From: Cellulomonas fengjieae
Lineage (GTDB): Bacteria > Actinomycetota > Actinomycetes > Actinomycetales > Cellulomonadaceae
Direction of reading: 5' to 3'
DNA: 64,000 nt
Assembly: GCF_018388465.1 (NCBI RefSeq)
Contig: NZ_CP074404.1
Span: 1,364,001-1,428,000 of the forward strand
Position numbers and translations under genes: made by a program. Under the pieces are notes generated by a model, which saw only the letters and a list, made by a program, of their open reading frames with translations, did not search any database and had not been told where the DNA came from. This document shows positions 51,949-61,249 of this stretch, piece after piece; the stretch's first letter is position 1, and each line of letters begins with the position of its first letter.

Positions 51949-52421
51949 CGGGTCCCCCAGTTGTAGAGCTGCTTGCGCAGCTTCAGGTACACGAACGTCT
52001 CGGTGGTCCGCACGCCGGGCAGCGAGCGGATCTTCTGGTTCAGCACCTCCAGCAGGTGGTCGTCGTCCTCGCAGACCACCTCGCAGAGCAGGTCGAACCC
52101 ACCGGCCGTGATGACGACGTAGTCGACCTCGGGGAGCGCGGCTAGCGCGTCGGCGACGAGCGACAGGTTCCCCTCGCACCGCAGACCGATCATGGCCTGC
52201 CGGGTGAACCCGACCTGCAGCGGGTCGGTGACCGCGACGATCTGCATGACGCCCGAGTCGGTGAGCCGCTGGACGCGCTGGCGGACCGCGGCCTCCGACA
52301 GCCCGATCGCCTTGCCGATGGTCGCGTACGGTCGCCGGCCGTCCTCCTGGAGCTGCTCGACGATGGCCTTCGAGACATCGTCGAGCGCCGGGTGTCCCGC
52401 GGCTCGTCTGCGTGTGCCCAC
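51945..52421 (-). CDS. Lrp/AsnC-family transcriptional regulator
   Basis: A 158-residue Lrp-type protein: helix-turn-helix near residues 15-65 (G-L-S-E-A-A-V-R-Q-R-V-Q-R-L) and a C-terminal RAM ligand domain with G-G-F-D-L-L-C-E-V-V. It leads the minus-strand aminotransferase-oxidase operon and faces the aldehyde dehydrogenase gene, so it probably controls both directions in response to a polyamine or amino acid. The start is the GTG at 52421, which gives a normal N-terminus. Confidence 0.9.
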   Translation of the reverse strand: MGTRRRAAGHPALDDVSKAIVEQLQEDGRRPYATIGKAIGLSEAAVRQRVQRLTDSGVMQIVAVTDPLQVGFTRQAMIGLRCEGNLSLVADALAALPEVDYVVITAGGFDLLCEVVCEDDDHLLEVLNQKIRSLPGVRTTETFVYLKLRKQLYNWGTR

Positions 52422-52480
52422 CCGCCGATCGTGGTGGGCGACGGCACTGCGCGCAAGGGAGAGCGGACACCGGGAGCACA

Positions 52481-52518
52481 GGAATCCGTCGCGACAGGGC
52501 GCGAGAACTTCTGATTCC
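52481..52518. promoter_or_regulatory. Spaced inverted repeat in the divergent Lrp / aldehyde dehydrogenase region
   Basis: GGAATC (52481-52486) and GATTCC (52513-52518) are inverted copies whose centres are 32 bases apart, about three helical turns. Lrp-type proteins bind such phased half-sites. It is the best operator candidate in this 198-base region. Confidence 0.4.
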
Positions 52519-52584
52519 GGCGTCTGCGGATGCCAGACGGGCCGAAGTGGCCGTCCAGGGCTGCCGAACGACGCGGTTGCGGCG

Positions 52585-52590
52585 TAGCGT
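52585..52590 (+). promoter_or_regulatory. -10 box for the plus-strand polyamine operon
   Basis: TAGCGT matches TANNNT and would give a leader of about 23 bases with GAGGAG (around 52607-52612) before the GTG at 52620. The -35 is weak, as expected for an activator-dependent promoter. Confidence 0.4.
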
Positions 52591-52619
52591 GCCCAGCACC
52601 GACTGTGAGGAGATCCGCC

Positions 52620-54065
52620 GTGACCCAGACCGCCGAGATGCTCGACCTGCGCAACGTCATCGGGGGCGTGGAGCGACCTGCCGCGGACGGCCGCACGACC
52701 GCGGTGGTCGACCCGTCCACGGGTGTCGAGTACGCGCGTGCACCGCTGTCCGGCGACCGGGATGTGGACGCGGCCTACGCCGCGGCGTCGGACGCGTTCA
52801 CCACGTGGGGACGGACCACGCCGGCCGAGCGTCAACTCGCGCTGCTGCGCCTCGCCGATGCCATCGAGCAGCGGGCCGACGAGTTCGTGGCCGTGGAGTC
52901 GCGCAACACCGGCAAGCCGCTGCACCTGACCGCCACCGACGAGGTCCCCCCGTGCGTGGACCAGCTCCGCTTCTTCGCGGGCGCGGCGCGCGTCCTCGAC
53001 GGGCTGAGCGCGGGCGAGTACCTGGCCGGGCACACCTCCTGGGTGCGCCGGGAGCCGGTCGGCGTGGTCGGTCAGGTGACGCCGTGGAACTACCCGCTGA
53101 TGATGGCCATCTGGAAGATCGCCCCCGCGCTCGCGGCGGGCAACACGGTCGTGCTCAAGCCGTCCGACACCACGCCGGCGTCGACGCTGCTGCTCGCGCA
53201 GGTCGCCAACGAGGTGCTCCCGCCCGGCGTGCTCAACGTCGTGTGCGGCGACCGCGACACCGGCCGGGCGCTCGTGTCGCACCCCCGTCCGGACATGGTG
53301 GCCATCACCGGGTCCGTGCGCGCCGGGTCGCAGGTGGCCGAGGCCGCGGCGGCGAACGTCAAGCGGGTCCATCTGGAGCTCGGCGGCAAGGCGCCGGTCG
53401 TCGTGTTCGCGGACGCCGACCTCGCCGCGGCGGCCGAGGGCATCGCGGGCGCCGGGTACTACAACGCGGGTCAGGACTGCACGGCGGCGACGCGCGTGCT
53501 GGTGCACGCCTCGGTGCACGACGACTTCGTGGCGGCGCTCGCCGAGGCCGCGCGGGGTCAGCGCACCGGGCTCCCCAGCGACCCGGGCGTCGCCTTCGGC
53601 CCCGTCAACAACGCGGTGCAGCTGGAGCGCGTGACGGGCTTCCTCGACCGGCTCCCGGACCACGCCTCGATCGTGGCCGGGGGACACCGGGTGGGGGACT
53701 CGGGGTACTTCGTCGAGGCGACCGTCGTCGCGGGGCTGCGCCAGCAGGACGAGGCCGTGCAGGACGAGATCTTCGGGCCGGTCATCACGGTCCAGACGTT
53801 CACCGACGAGGACGAGGCGATCGCGCTCGCCAACGGTGTGCGGTACGGCCTGTCGAGCTCGGTGTGGACGCAGAACCACGGCCGGGCGCTGCGGGTGTCG
53901 CGGGCCCTGGACTTCGGCGTGGTGTGGATCAACACCCACATCCCGTTCGTGGCGGAGATGCCGCACGGTGGCTTCAAGCACTCCGGGTACGGCAAGGACC
54001 TGTCGATGTACGGGTTCGAGGACTACACGCGCGTCAAGCACGTGATGTCTGCGTTCGACGCATAG
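52620..54065 (+). CDS. Aldehyde dehydrogenase, probable gamma-aminobutyraldehyde dehydrogenase
   Basis: A 481-residue NAD(P)-dependent aldehyde dehydrogenase. The catalytic cysteine is in N-A-G-Q-D-C-T (Cys287) and the general-base glutamate in L-E-L-G-G-K (Glu253). The T-P-W-N-Y-P-L motif near 160 and the C-terminal F-K-H-S-G-Y-G are typical. The Q-D-C-T variant at the active site is common in aminobutyraldehyde and betaine aldehyde dehydrogenases. It should oxidise 4-aminobutanal to GABA, the next step after the aminotransferase; the precise substrate is inferred from context. Confidence 0.87.
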   Translation: MTQTAEMLDLRNVIGGVERPAADGRTTAVVDPSTGVEYARAPLSGDRDVDAAYAAASDAFTTWGRTTPAERQLALLRLADAIEQRADEFVAVESRNTGKPLHLTATDEVPPCVDQLRFFAGAARVLDGLSAGEYLAGHTSWVRREPVGVVGQVTPWNYPLMMAIWKIAPALAAGNTVVLKPSDTTPASTLLLAQVANEVLPPGVLNVVCGDRDTGRALVSHPRPDMVAITGSVRAGSQVAEAAAANVKRVHLELGGKAPVVVFADADLAAAAEGIAGAGYYNAGQDCTAATRVLVHASVHDDFVAALAEAARGQRTGLPSDPGVAFGPVNNAVQLERVTGFLDRLPDHASIVAGGHRVGDSGYFVEATVVAGLRQQDEAVQDEIFGPVITVQTFTDEDEAIALANGVRYGLSSSVWTQNHGRALRVSRALDFGVVWINTHIPFVAEMPHGGFKHSGYGKDLSMYGFEDYTRVKHVMSAFDA

Positions 54066-54099
54066 CGCGACGGATCCCGGGGCCGATTGTTCCGCCCGT

Positions 54100-54168
54100 G
54101 CAACATTTCCGTTGCGGACGGATGCCGAGGCCACGAATTCCTTGCTGGTCGGCTGTCCGTTTGCAAGG
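54100..54168. promoter_or_regulatory. Two inverted repeats upstream of the polyamine binding protein gene
   Basis: GCAAC-N6-GTTGC (54100-54115) and CCTTGC-N17-GCAAGG (54140-54168) lie in the 153-base gap between the aldehyde dehydrogenase and transporter genes. Both share TTGC/GCAA cores, so one regulator might bind both. Confidence 0.4.
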
Positions 54169-54218
54169 ATCCACGGACCGCCGCCCACGGCGGAGCCCGT
54201 CGGCATCCGAGGAGCCCC

Positions 54219-55445
54219 ATGCGCCCCCATCGTCGCCCCGTCCCCGCCGACCCCCGGGTCCGCGCACTGGTCGCCCAGGCGGCGAACCGGGGCGCCATGT
54301 CGCGCCGCTCGTTCCTGGTCGGTGCCCTCGGCACGGCCGGTGTCGGGGCGGTGCTGGCTGCCTGCGGGACCGGGTCCCCGTCCACGGGCGCGTCCTCGGC
54401 GCAGGACCTGTCCGGCCGCGAGAAGGTGGTGCGCTGGGCGAACTGGACGCAGTACCTCGACCAGGACGAGGACGGGACCACGTACCCGTCCCTGCAGGCC
54501 TTCGAGGAGCAGTCCGGGATCGCGGTCACCTACGCGGAGGACGTCGACGACAACGACGCGTTCTACGGGAAGGTGTCGGGGCAGCTGAAGAACGGCCAGG
54601 ACATCGGCTACGACATCGTCACGCTGACCGACTGGATGGCCGCGCGCATGATCCGGCAGGGCTACACCCAGCAGCTGGACAGGTCCCGCATGCCCCACGC
54701 GGACAACATCCTGCCCAACCTGGCGGACGTGGACTTCGACGAGGGCCGGCTGCACTCGTTGACGTGGCAGTCGGGGTTCGCCGGTCTGGCCTGGGACAAG
54801 GAGAAGGTGCCGGGCGGCCTGCACACGCTCTCGGACCTGTGGGCCCCGGAGCTCGCCGGACGCGTCGAGGTCCTCTCGGAGATGCGGGACACGATCGGCC
54901 TGATCATGCTCGACCAGGGCGTCGACCCGTCGGGAGCCTGGACCGACGACGACTTCCACGCGGCGCTCGAGGTGCTCCGCGAGAAGATCGACTCGGGTCA
55001 CATCCGGCAGGTCCGCGGCAACGCCTACACGCAGGACCTGGCGTCCGGCGACGCGATCGCCGTCATCGGCTGGTCGGGGGACATCACGTCCCTCAACTAC
55101 GAGGCGGACGGCCGGTTCGAGTTCGCCCTCCCGGAGGCGGGAGGGACGCTCTGGAGCGACAACCTGCTCGTGCCCGTCGGCTCCCCGCACCGGCGCAACG
55201 CCGAGGACCTCATGAACTACTACTACGACCCCGAGGTGGCGGCGCAGGTGGCGGCGTGGGTCAACTACATCACCCCGGTGCAGGGCGCCCAGGAGGCCAT
55301 GCTCGCGATCGACCCGGAGCTGGCCGAGGACCCGATGATCTTCCCGACCGAGGAGATCCTGGCCGGCGTCAGGGTGTTCCGGACCCTCACCCCCGACGAG
55401 GAGGAGCGCTACAACGGCGAGTTCCTCACCGTGATCGGCGCATGA
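54219..55445 (+). CDS. Spermidine/putrescine ABC transporter, substrate-binding lipoprotein (PotD-like)
   Basis: A 408-residue periplasmic-type binding protein. The N-terminus combines a twin-arginine-like motif S-R-R-S-F-L-V-G (RR at 29-30) with a lipobox L-A-A-C (Cys49), so export may use the Tat route followed by lipid anchoring. The mature part has F-E-E-Q-S-G-I and [10 protein letters not shown], typical of PotD/PotF. It starts the potD-A-B-C-type set; ATG 54219 follows GAGGAG. Confidence 0.9.
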   Translation: MRPHRRPVPADPRVRALVAQAANRGAMSRRSFLVGALGTAGVGAVLAACGTGSPSTGASSAQDLSGREKVVRWANWTQYLDQDEDGTTYPSLQAFEEQSGIAVTYAEDVDDNDAFYGKVSGQLKNGQDIGYDIVTLTDWMAARMIRQGYTQQLDRSRMPHADNILPNLADVDFDEGRLHSLTWQSGFAGLAWDKEKVPGGLHTLSDLWAPELAGRVEVLSEMRDTIGLIMLDQGVDPSGAWTDDDFHAALEVLREKIDSGHIRQVRGNAYTQDLASGDAIAVIGWSGDITSLNYEADGRFEFALPEAGGTLWSDNLLVPVGSPHRRNAEDLMNYYYDPEVAAQVAAWVNYITPVQGAQEAMLAIDPELAEDPMIFPTEEILAGVRVFRTLTPDEEERYNGEFLTVIGA

Positions 55446-56614
55446 CGGGCGCGTCCGTGGCCCCGGTCGGACCGCCGGCCACGACGGGCGGCGCGCTCGA
55501 GCTCGACGGCGTCTCCAAGGCGTTCGGTCCCTTCGTCGCCGTCGACGACCTGACCCTGACCGTCCCGGCCGGGTCGTTCTTCGCGCTGCTCGGCCCCTCG
55601 GGGTGCGGCAAGACGACGACGCTGCGGATGGTGGCCGGCCTGGAGCGGCCGACGGCGGGCACGATCAGCATCGGGGGCCGGGACGTGACCGGCACGCGGG
55701 CGCACGAGCGGCCCGTCAACACGGTGTTCCAGAGCTACGCGCTGTTCCCGCACCTGACGGTGGGGGAGAACGTGGCCTTCGGCCTCAAGCGGTCGCGGGC
55801 GGACGGCATCGCCGCTCGGGTGGCCGAAGGGCTCGAGCTGGTCGAGCTGGGCCACCTGGCGCAGCGCAAGCCGGCACAGCTGTCGGGCGGGCAGCAGCAG
55901 CGGGTCGCGCTCGCCCGAGCACTGGTCAACCGGCCCTCGCTGCTCCTGCTCGACGAGCCGCTCGGCGCCCTCGACCTCAAGCTCCGGCGGCAGATGCAGC
56001 TGGAGCTCAAGCGCATTCAGCTGGAGGTCGGCCTCACGTTCGTGCACGTGACGCACGACCAGGAGGAGGCCATGACGATGGCCGACACGGTCGCCGTGAT
56101 GAACCGTGGCCGGATCGAGCAGCTGGGCTCACCCGCCGAGCTGTACGAGCTGCCGCGCACGTCGTTCGTCGCCAACTTCCTGGGCCAGTCCAACCTGGTG
56201 CCCGGCACGGTGACCGAGGACCTGACGGAGCAAGGGCTGCTGGGGGTGGACGTGCGCGGGACGCGGGTGCTCGTCCCGCGGTCGCGGGCCGTGCGCACCG
56301 AGGGCGCCGTGCTCGTGGGGGCGCGGCCGGAGAAGATGCGGCTGCTCGTGGGCGACCAGGCACCCGGTCCAGGCGAGAACGAGCTCGGCCCGGGCACCGT
56401 CACCGACGTCTCCTTCACGGGCGTGAGCACCCAGTACCAGGTCCAGGTCCCCGGGCTGGGGACGTTCGGCGTGTTCGCGCAGAACCTCCTCGGCGGCGCC
56501 ACGGTCTCGGTGGGCTCGTCCGTGCGGCTCGCGTGGGCGGTCGACTTCACGTTCGGCCTCGACGGCGCGGAGGCGGCCGACGCCGGCACGGTCGACCTGG
56601 ACGACGAGCCGTGA
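55442..56614 (+). CDS. Spermidine/putrescine ABC transporter ATP-binding protein (PotA-like)
   Basis: A 390-residue ABC ATPase. Walker A is G-P-S-G-C-G-K-T (51-58), the signature L-S-G-G-Q (147-151), and Walker B ends at D171 with D-E-P-L-G-A-L-D. The last ~110 residues form the TOBE-type regulatory domain (V-G-A-R-P-E-K-M-R near 295). The gene overlaps the binding protein stop by four bases. Confidence 0.93.
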   Translation: MTGASVAPVGPPATTGGALELDGVSKAFGPFVAVDDLTLTVPAGSFFALLGPSGCGKTTTLRMVAGLERPTAGTISIGGRDVTGTRAHERPVNTVFQSYALFPHLTVGENVAFGLKRSRADGIAARVAEGLELVELGHLAQRKPAQLSGGQQQRVALARALVNRPSLLLLDEPLGALDLKLRRQMQLELKRIQLEVGLTFVHVTHDQEEAMTMADTVAVMNRGRIEQLGSPAELYELPRTSFVANFLGQSNLVPGTVTEDLTEQGLLGVDVRGTRVLVPRSRAVRTEGAVLVGARPEKMRLLVGDQAPGPGENELGPGTVTDVSFTGVSTQYQVQVPGLGTFGVFAQNLLGGATVSVGSSVRLAWAVDFTFGLDGAEAADAGTVDLDDEP

Positions 56615-57528
56615 GCATCGCGGCCGCGCTCGCCGGCAGCACGACGTCGGACAGCGCGCCCCCGCGCCGCGCCGCGCAGCGCGCACACCTGTTCCTGCTG
56701 GGCCCGGGGCTGCTCTATCTCGGGTTGTTCTTCCTCGTCCCCGTGGTCGCGCTCCTCGCCACGTCGCTCTACGTGCCGATACCCGGTGGGGACGTGGGGG
56801 AGTACCAGCCGGCCTTCCACTGGCAGAACTACCTCGACGCGCTCGCCCAGTTCTGGCCCGCCGTCCTGCGCTCCTTCTGGTTCGCCTTCCTGGCCACCGT
56901 GGCGGCGCTGCTCATCGGGTACCCCATGGCCTACGTGATCGCGGTCCGGGCCCGGGGGCGCACGCTGCTGCAGGGGCTGCTGCTGGTGCTCGTCGTCGCG
57001 CCGTTCTTCACCAGCTTCATCCTGCGCACCGTCGCGTGGAAGCAGATCCTGGCCGACGACGCGCTCGTGGTGACCGCCCTGCACTGGCTGCGTCTCCTGC
57101 CGGCGGACGAGCGGCTCACGGCCACGCCGTTCGCGGTGGTCAGCGGCCTGACCTACAACTTCCTGCCCTTCATGGTCCTGCCCATCTTCGCGGCGCTCGG
57201 GCGGCTGGACGCGCGGCTCCTCGAGGCCGGTGCCGACCTGTACGCCTCGCCGGTGACCACCTTCCGCACGATCACGTGGCCGCTGTCGATGCCGGGGGTC
57301 GTCGCGGGCACGCTGCTCACCTTCATCCCGGCGGCCGGCGACTACGTCAACGCGTCCCTGCTGGGCAACAACACGAACACGACGATGGTGGGGCAGGTCA
57401 TCGACGCGCGCTTCTTCAAGGTGCTCGACTACCCGACGGCCGCGTCGTTGTCGGTGGTGCTGATGGTCGCCATCCTGGCGCTGGTCGGCGTGTACGTGCG
57501 CCGTTCCGGGACGGAGGACCTGCTGTGA
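56611..57528 (+). CDS. Spermidine/putrescine ABC transporter permease (PotB-like)
   Basis: A 305-residue permease with six hydrophobic helices. The cytoplasmic coupling loop reads E-A-G-A-D-L-Y-A-S-P (EAA motif) near 203, and P-F-F-T-S-F-I-L-R-T-V-A-W is typical of PotB. GTG start, four-base overlap with the ATPase gene. Confidence 0.92.
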   Translation: MSIAAALAGSTTSDSAPPRRAAQRAHLFLLGPGLLYLGLFFLVPVVALLATSLYVPIPGGDVGEYQPAFHWQNYLDALAQFWPAVLRSFWFAFLATVAALLIGYPMAYVIAVRARGRTLLQGLLLVLVVAPFFTSFILRTVAWKQILADDALVVTALHWLRLLPADERLTATPFAVVSGLTYNFLPFMVLPIFAALGRLDARLLEAGADLYASPVTTFRTITWPLSMPGVVAGTLLTFIPAAGDYVNASLLGNNTNTTMVGQVIDARFFKVLDYPTAASLSVVLMVAILALVGVYVRRSGTEDLL

Positions 57529-58400
57529 CGGTCCTCCTGGAGCGTGACGAGTCCACGGCCGCCTCGGCGCCGCCGCGCCGCGCACCGCGCCGCAGCCGCC
57601 GTCGGCTCGGAGACCTGGTGGTCCCCGTCTTCGCCGCGCTCGCGTTCGTCTACCTGCTGGTGCCGGTCGCCTACACAGTCGTGTTCTCGTTCAACGACGC
57701 GGGCAAGACCAACCTCGTCTGGCGCGGGTTCACCCTGGAGAACTGGCAGAACCCGTGCGCGGCACCGCAGGTCTGCGAGGCCTTCGCCAACTCGCTGCAG
57801 GTCGGCGTGGTCTCGACCCTGATCGCGACCGCGCTCGGCACCCTCGTGGCGATCGCGCTGGTCCGGTTCCGGTTCCGGGGGCGGGCGCTGACCAACCTGC
57901 TGATCTTCCTGCCGATGTCCACCCCCGAGGTCGTCCTCGGTGCCGCGCTGCTCGCGCAGTTCCTCACGCTGCGGCTCCCGCTCGGGTTCGGCACGGTCGT
58001 GGCGGCGCACGTGCTCTTCTGCATCAGCTTCGTCGTCGTCACCGTCAAGGCGCGCGTCGCGAGCCTCGACCCCGCGCTCGAGGAGGCCGCGGCCGACCTG
58101 TACGCCTCGCCGTGGCAGGCCTTCTGGCGGGTGACCTTCCCGCTCCTGCTGCCCGGCATCGCGGCGGCAGCGCTGCTCGCGTTCAGCCTGAGCTTCGACG
58201 ACTTCATCGTCACCAACTTCACGTCGGGCTCGTACACGACCTTCCCCAAGTTCGTGTACGTCTCGGCCACCCGCGGCATCCCGCCGCAGGCCAACGTGAT
58301 CAGCTCGTTCATGTTCGTCCTGGCCCTCGCGATCGTGGTGCTGGTCCAGGTGCTCGGCTACGCCCGGGGCAAGCGGTTCGGGGCACGGGGAACGACATAG
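57525..58400 (+). CDS. Spermidine/putrescine ABC transporter permease (PotC-like)
   Basis: A 291-residue permease with about six membrane helices after a basic N-terminal stretch. The EAA loop is E-E-A-A-A-D-L-Y-A-S-P, and S-L-S-F-D-D-F-I-V-T-N-F near 220 is a PotC hallmark. It pairs with the preceding permease and shares its four-base overlap style. Confidence 0.92.
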   Translation: MTVLLERDESTAASAPPRRAPRRSRRRLGDLVVPVFAALAFVYLLVPVAYTVVFSFNDAGKTNLVWRGFTLENWQNPCAAPQVCEAFANSLQVGVVSTLIATALGTLVAIALVRFRFRGRALTNLLIFLPMSTPEVVLGAALLAQFLTLRLPLGFGTVVAAHVLFCISFVVVTVKARVASLDPALEEAAADLYASPWQAFWRVTFPLLLPGIAAAALLAFSLSFDDFIVTNFTSGSYTTFPKFVYVSATRGIPPQANVISSFMFVLALAIVVLVQVLGYARGKRFGARGTT

Positions 58401-58438
58401 TCACGGCGAACGACACAGTGAGGTCGGAGGCGGCTCTC

Positions 58439-59722
58439 GTGCGGATCCTGGTGGTCGGAAGTGGCGGGGTGGGCGACGCCGTCGCGCGGATCGCGGCGCG
58501 ACGGTCGTTCTTCGACCGGCTCGTGGTCGCGGACGTGGACCTCGGTCGCGCCCAGCGGACCGTCGCGGCGGCGAGCGAGCACGACGTCGTCGGCGGACGG
58601 ATCAGCGCCGCCGTCGTCGACGCATCGAGCGCGGACGCCGTCGAGGCGCTGGTGCGCGAGCACGGGGCGACGCACGTCCTGAACGCGGTCGACCCCCGGT
58701 TCGTGCTGCCGATCTTCGAGGGCGTGCGGGCGGCGGGCGCGCACTACCTCGACATGGCGATGTCGTTGTCCCGCGCGCACCCCGAGCGGCCGTACGAGCT
58801 GCCGGGCGTCAAGCTGGGGGACGAGCAGTTCGCCCAGGCCGGCCGGTGGGAGGCCGGCGGACAGCTCGCCCTCGTGGGGATCGGTGTCGAGCCCGGTCTG
58901 TCCGACGTCTTCGCCCGCTACGCGGCGGACCACCTGTTCGCCGAGATCGACGAGCTCGGCGTGCGCGACGGCGCCAACCTGGAGGTGCGTGGCGACGACG
59001 GGGAAACGGTCTTCGCGCCGTCGTTCTCGATCTGGACCACCATCGAGGAGTGCCTCAACCCGCCGGTCATCTGGTCCGCGGACCGCGCCGAGGCCGGTAC
59101 CGGGCTCGAGGACGGCTGGTACACGGTCGAGCCGTTCCACGAGCCGGAGGTGTTCCGGTTCCCGGAGCCGATCGGGGACGTGGAGTGCGTGCACGTCGAG
59201 CACGAGGAGGTCCTCCTCATGCCCCGCTGGGTGGACGCCCGGAAGGTCACCTTCAAGTACGGGCTCGGTGAGGAGTTCATCGGCGTGCTGCGGACCCTGC
59301 ACCGCCTGGGCCTGGACCGCACGGATCCGGTGACGGTCCGCGGTGTCCACGTCAGCCCGCGTGACGTGGTCGCCGCCGTGCTGCCCGACCCGGCGTCGAT
59401 CGGCCCGCGGATGACCGGGTCGACGTGCGCCGGGCTGCTCGTGACCGGTACCGGGACGGACGGCACCCCGCGCGAGGTCTACCTGTACCACCTGGTCGAC
59501 AACGCCTGGTCGATGGCCGAGTACGGCGCGCAGTGCGTGGTCTGGCAGACCGCCGTGAACCCTGTCGTCGCGCTCGAGCTGCTGGCCGGCGGGACCTGGT
59601 CCGCGGCGGGCGTGCTCGGACCCGAGGCGTTCGACGCGGTCCCGTTCCTCGAGCTCCTCGCCGCCCCGGCCCCGGCCGGGTACGGCTCGCCGTGGGGCAT
59701 GCAGGAGCGCGACCCGGGCTAG
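58439..59722 (+). CDS. Saccharopine dehydrogenase-like protein
   Basis: A 427-residue protein with an N-terminal Rossmann loop V-V-G-S-G-G-V-G-D-A-V near residue 5 and the overall layout of saccharopine dehydrogenase-like proteins, which include lysine 6-dehydrogenase and carboxynorspermidine synthase-type enzymes. The substrate is unknown, but it ends the polyamine transporter operon, so a polyamine or lysine-derived substrate is likely. GTG 58439 follows GGAGG (58426-58430). It ends at a CTAG shared with the opposing gabT stop. Confidence 0.8.
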   Translation: MRILVVGSGGVGDAVARIAARRSFFDRLVVADVDLGRAQRTVAAASEHDVVGGRISAAVVDASSADAVEALVREHGATHVLNAVDPRFVLPIFEGVRAAGAHYLDMAMSLSRAHPERPYELPGVKLGDEQFAQAGRWEAGGQLALVGIGVEPGLSDVFARYAADHLFAEIDELGVRDGANLEVRGDDGETVFAPSFSIWTTIEECLNPPVIWSADRAEAGTGLEDGWYTVEPFHEPEVFRFPEPIGDVECVHVEHEEVLLMPRWVDARKVTFKYGLGEEFIGVLRTLHRLGLDRTDPVTVRGVHVSPRDVVAAVLPDPASIGPRMTGSTCAGLLVTGTGTDGTPREVYLYHLVDNAWSMAEYGAQCVVWQTAVNPVVALELLAGGTWSAAGVLGPEAFDAVPFLELLAAPAPAGYGSPWGMQERDPG

Positions 59723-61065
59723 AGGGAGCGGATCGCGTCCTCGAGCACGGTCAGCCCCTCGTCCAGCAGGTTGTGCCCGATGACCAGCGGCGGGAGCAGC
59801 CGCAGGACGTTGCCCCACGTGCCGCACGTGAGCACCAGCACGCCCTGCTGTGCGCAGGCGGCGGCCACCCGCTGCGCGGCGGCCCTGTCCGGCTCGAGCG
59901 TGCCCGGCAGGACCAGCTCCAGGGCGAGCATCGCGCCGCGGCCGCGCACCTGGGCCACGGCCGGGACCTCGTCGGCCAGCGCCCCCAGCCGGCCCAGGAC
60001 CGCGGCCTCGATCGCCCGCGCCGCGCCGGCCAGGTCGTCCCGCTCGTAGATCTCCAAGGACGCGAGCGCCGCGGCGCACGCCAGGGGGTTGCCGCCGAAC
60101 GTGCCGCCCAGGCCGCCCGCGTGCACGGCGTCGAGCAGCTCGGCGCGGCCGGTGACCGCCCCGAGCGGCAACCCGCCGGCGATGCCCTTGGCCAGCGCGA
60201 CCAGGTCGGGCACGACGCCCTCGTGGTGCATGGCGAACATGTCACCGGTCCGGGCGAACCCGGTCTGCACCTCGTCGGCCACCAGCACGATCCCGCGGTC
60301 GGCGGCCCACGCCGCGAGCGTCGGCAGGAATCCGGGAGCGGGGACGACGAAGCCGCCCTCGCCCAGGATCGGCTCCAGCACGAGCGCGGCGACCTGGTCG
60401 GCACCCACCTGGCGCTCGGCGACGTCGATCGCCCGCAGCGCGGCCTGCTCACCCGTCATGCCCGCCGGGTCGCGCAAGGGGTAGGACGCGGGCACGCGAT
60501 AGACCTCGCCGGCGAACGGTCCGAAGCCCGTCTTGTAGGGCATCGCCCGGGCCGTCATCGCCATCGTCAGGTTGGTGCGCCCGTGGTAGGCGTGGTCGAG
60601 CACCAGGACCGCGGGGCGGCCCGTGGCCCGGCGGGCGATCTTCACCGCGTTCTCGACGGCCTCGGCGCCGGAGTTGACCAGGACGGAGCGCTTGTCGTGC
60701 GTGCCCGGCGTGATCCGCGCCAGGCCCTCGCAGACGGCGACGTACTCCTCGTACGGGCTGATCATGAAGCAGGTGTGCGTGAAGTCCGCGGCCTGCGCCG
60801 CGACGGCCGCGGTGACCTCGGGCGCGCTGGCCCCGACGGACGTCACCGCGATGCCCGAGCCCAGATCGATCAGCACGTTGCCGTCGACGTCCTCGATCAC
60901 CGCGCCCGCGGCCCGCTGGACGTAGACCGGCAGCGTGGATGAGACGCCGGCGGCGACCGCGGCCGACCGCCGGGCGCCCAGGGCGACTGAGCGCGGACCT
61001 GGGATCGGTGTGCGCAGCACTCGGCGCTGCTCGAGCGGGGACGGTGCGGCGACCACGGCAGTCAT
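59719..61065 (-). CDS. gabT: 4-aminobutyrate aminotransferase
   Basis: A 448-residue class III PLP aminotransferase close to GabT. Signatures include V-L-V-N-S-G-A-E-A-V-E-N-A near 130, D-E-V-Q-T-G-F-A-R-T-G-D-M near 260, and the PLP lysine in A-L-A-K-G-I-A-G-G-L-P-L-G. It would convert GABA from the aldehyde dehydrogenase to succinic semialdehyde. No succinic semialdehyde dehydrogenase gene is in the window. Convergent with the preceding gene. Confidence 0.9.
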   Translation of the reverse strand: MTAVVAAPSPLEQRRVLRTPIPGPRSVALGARRSAAVAAGVSSTLPVYVQRAAGAVIEDVDGNVLIDLGSGIAVTSVGASAPEVTAAVAAQAADFTHTCFMISPYEEYVAVCEGLARITPGTHDKRSVLVNSGAEAVENAVKIARRATGRPAVLVLDHAYHGRTNLTMAMTARAMPYKTGFGPFAGEVYRVPASYPLRDPAGMTGEQAALRAIDVAERQVGADQVAALVLEPILGEGGFVVPAPGFLPTLAAWAADRGIVLVADEVQTGFARTGDMFAMHHEGVVPDLVALAKGIAGGLPLGAVTGRAELLDAVHAGGLGGTFGGNPLACAAALASLEIYERDDLAGAARAIEAAVLGRLGALADEVPAVAQVRGRGAMLALELVLPGTLEPDRAAAQRVAAACAQQGVLVLTCGTWGNVLRLLPPLVIGHNLLDEGLTVLEDAIRSL

Positions 61066-61071
61066 AGGGGG

Positions 61072-61077
61072 ACGGTA
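61072..61077 (-). promoter_or_regulatory. -10 box for a leaderless gabT transcript
   Basis: On the minus strand, TACCGT lies six bases upstream of the gabT ATG, with only CCCCCT between. This fits TANNNT and a leaderless message. Confidence 0.45.
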
Positions 61078-61249
61078 GTTGCGATCGGGCGCCGGGGACA
61101 GGACCGCGCAGCCACCGACGCCCGCGTCGGCACGACCGGGTGCTCGCGGCGCGCTTTCAGGGCCTTCTCAGGGATCCACGGCAGGATGTCCCCGCGCGGG
61201 TCCACCCGACCCGCTCCTGCGCGTGCGCGCACCGCTGACGGAGGGGTCG

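Noticed and set aside
51945..55190. Extended minus-strand frame running through the Lrp gene into the aldehyde dehydrogenase and transporter genes
   Set aside because: Only the last 158 codons are real (Lrp protein). The rest is antisense to well-supported genes.
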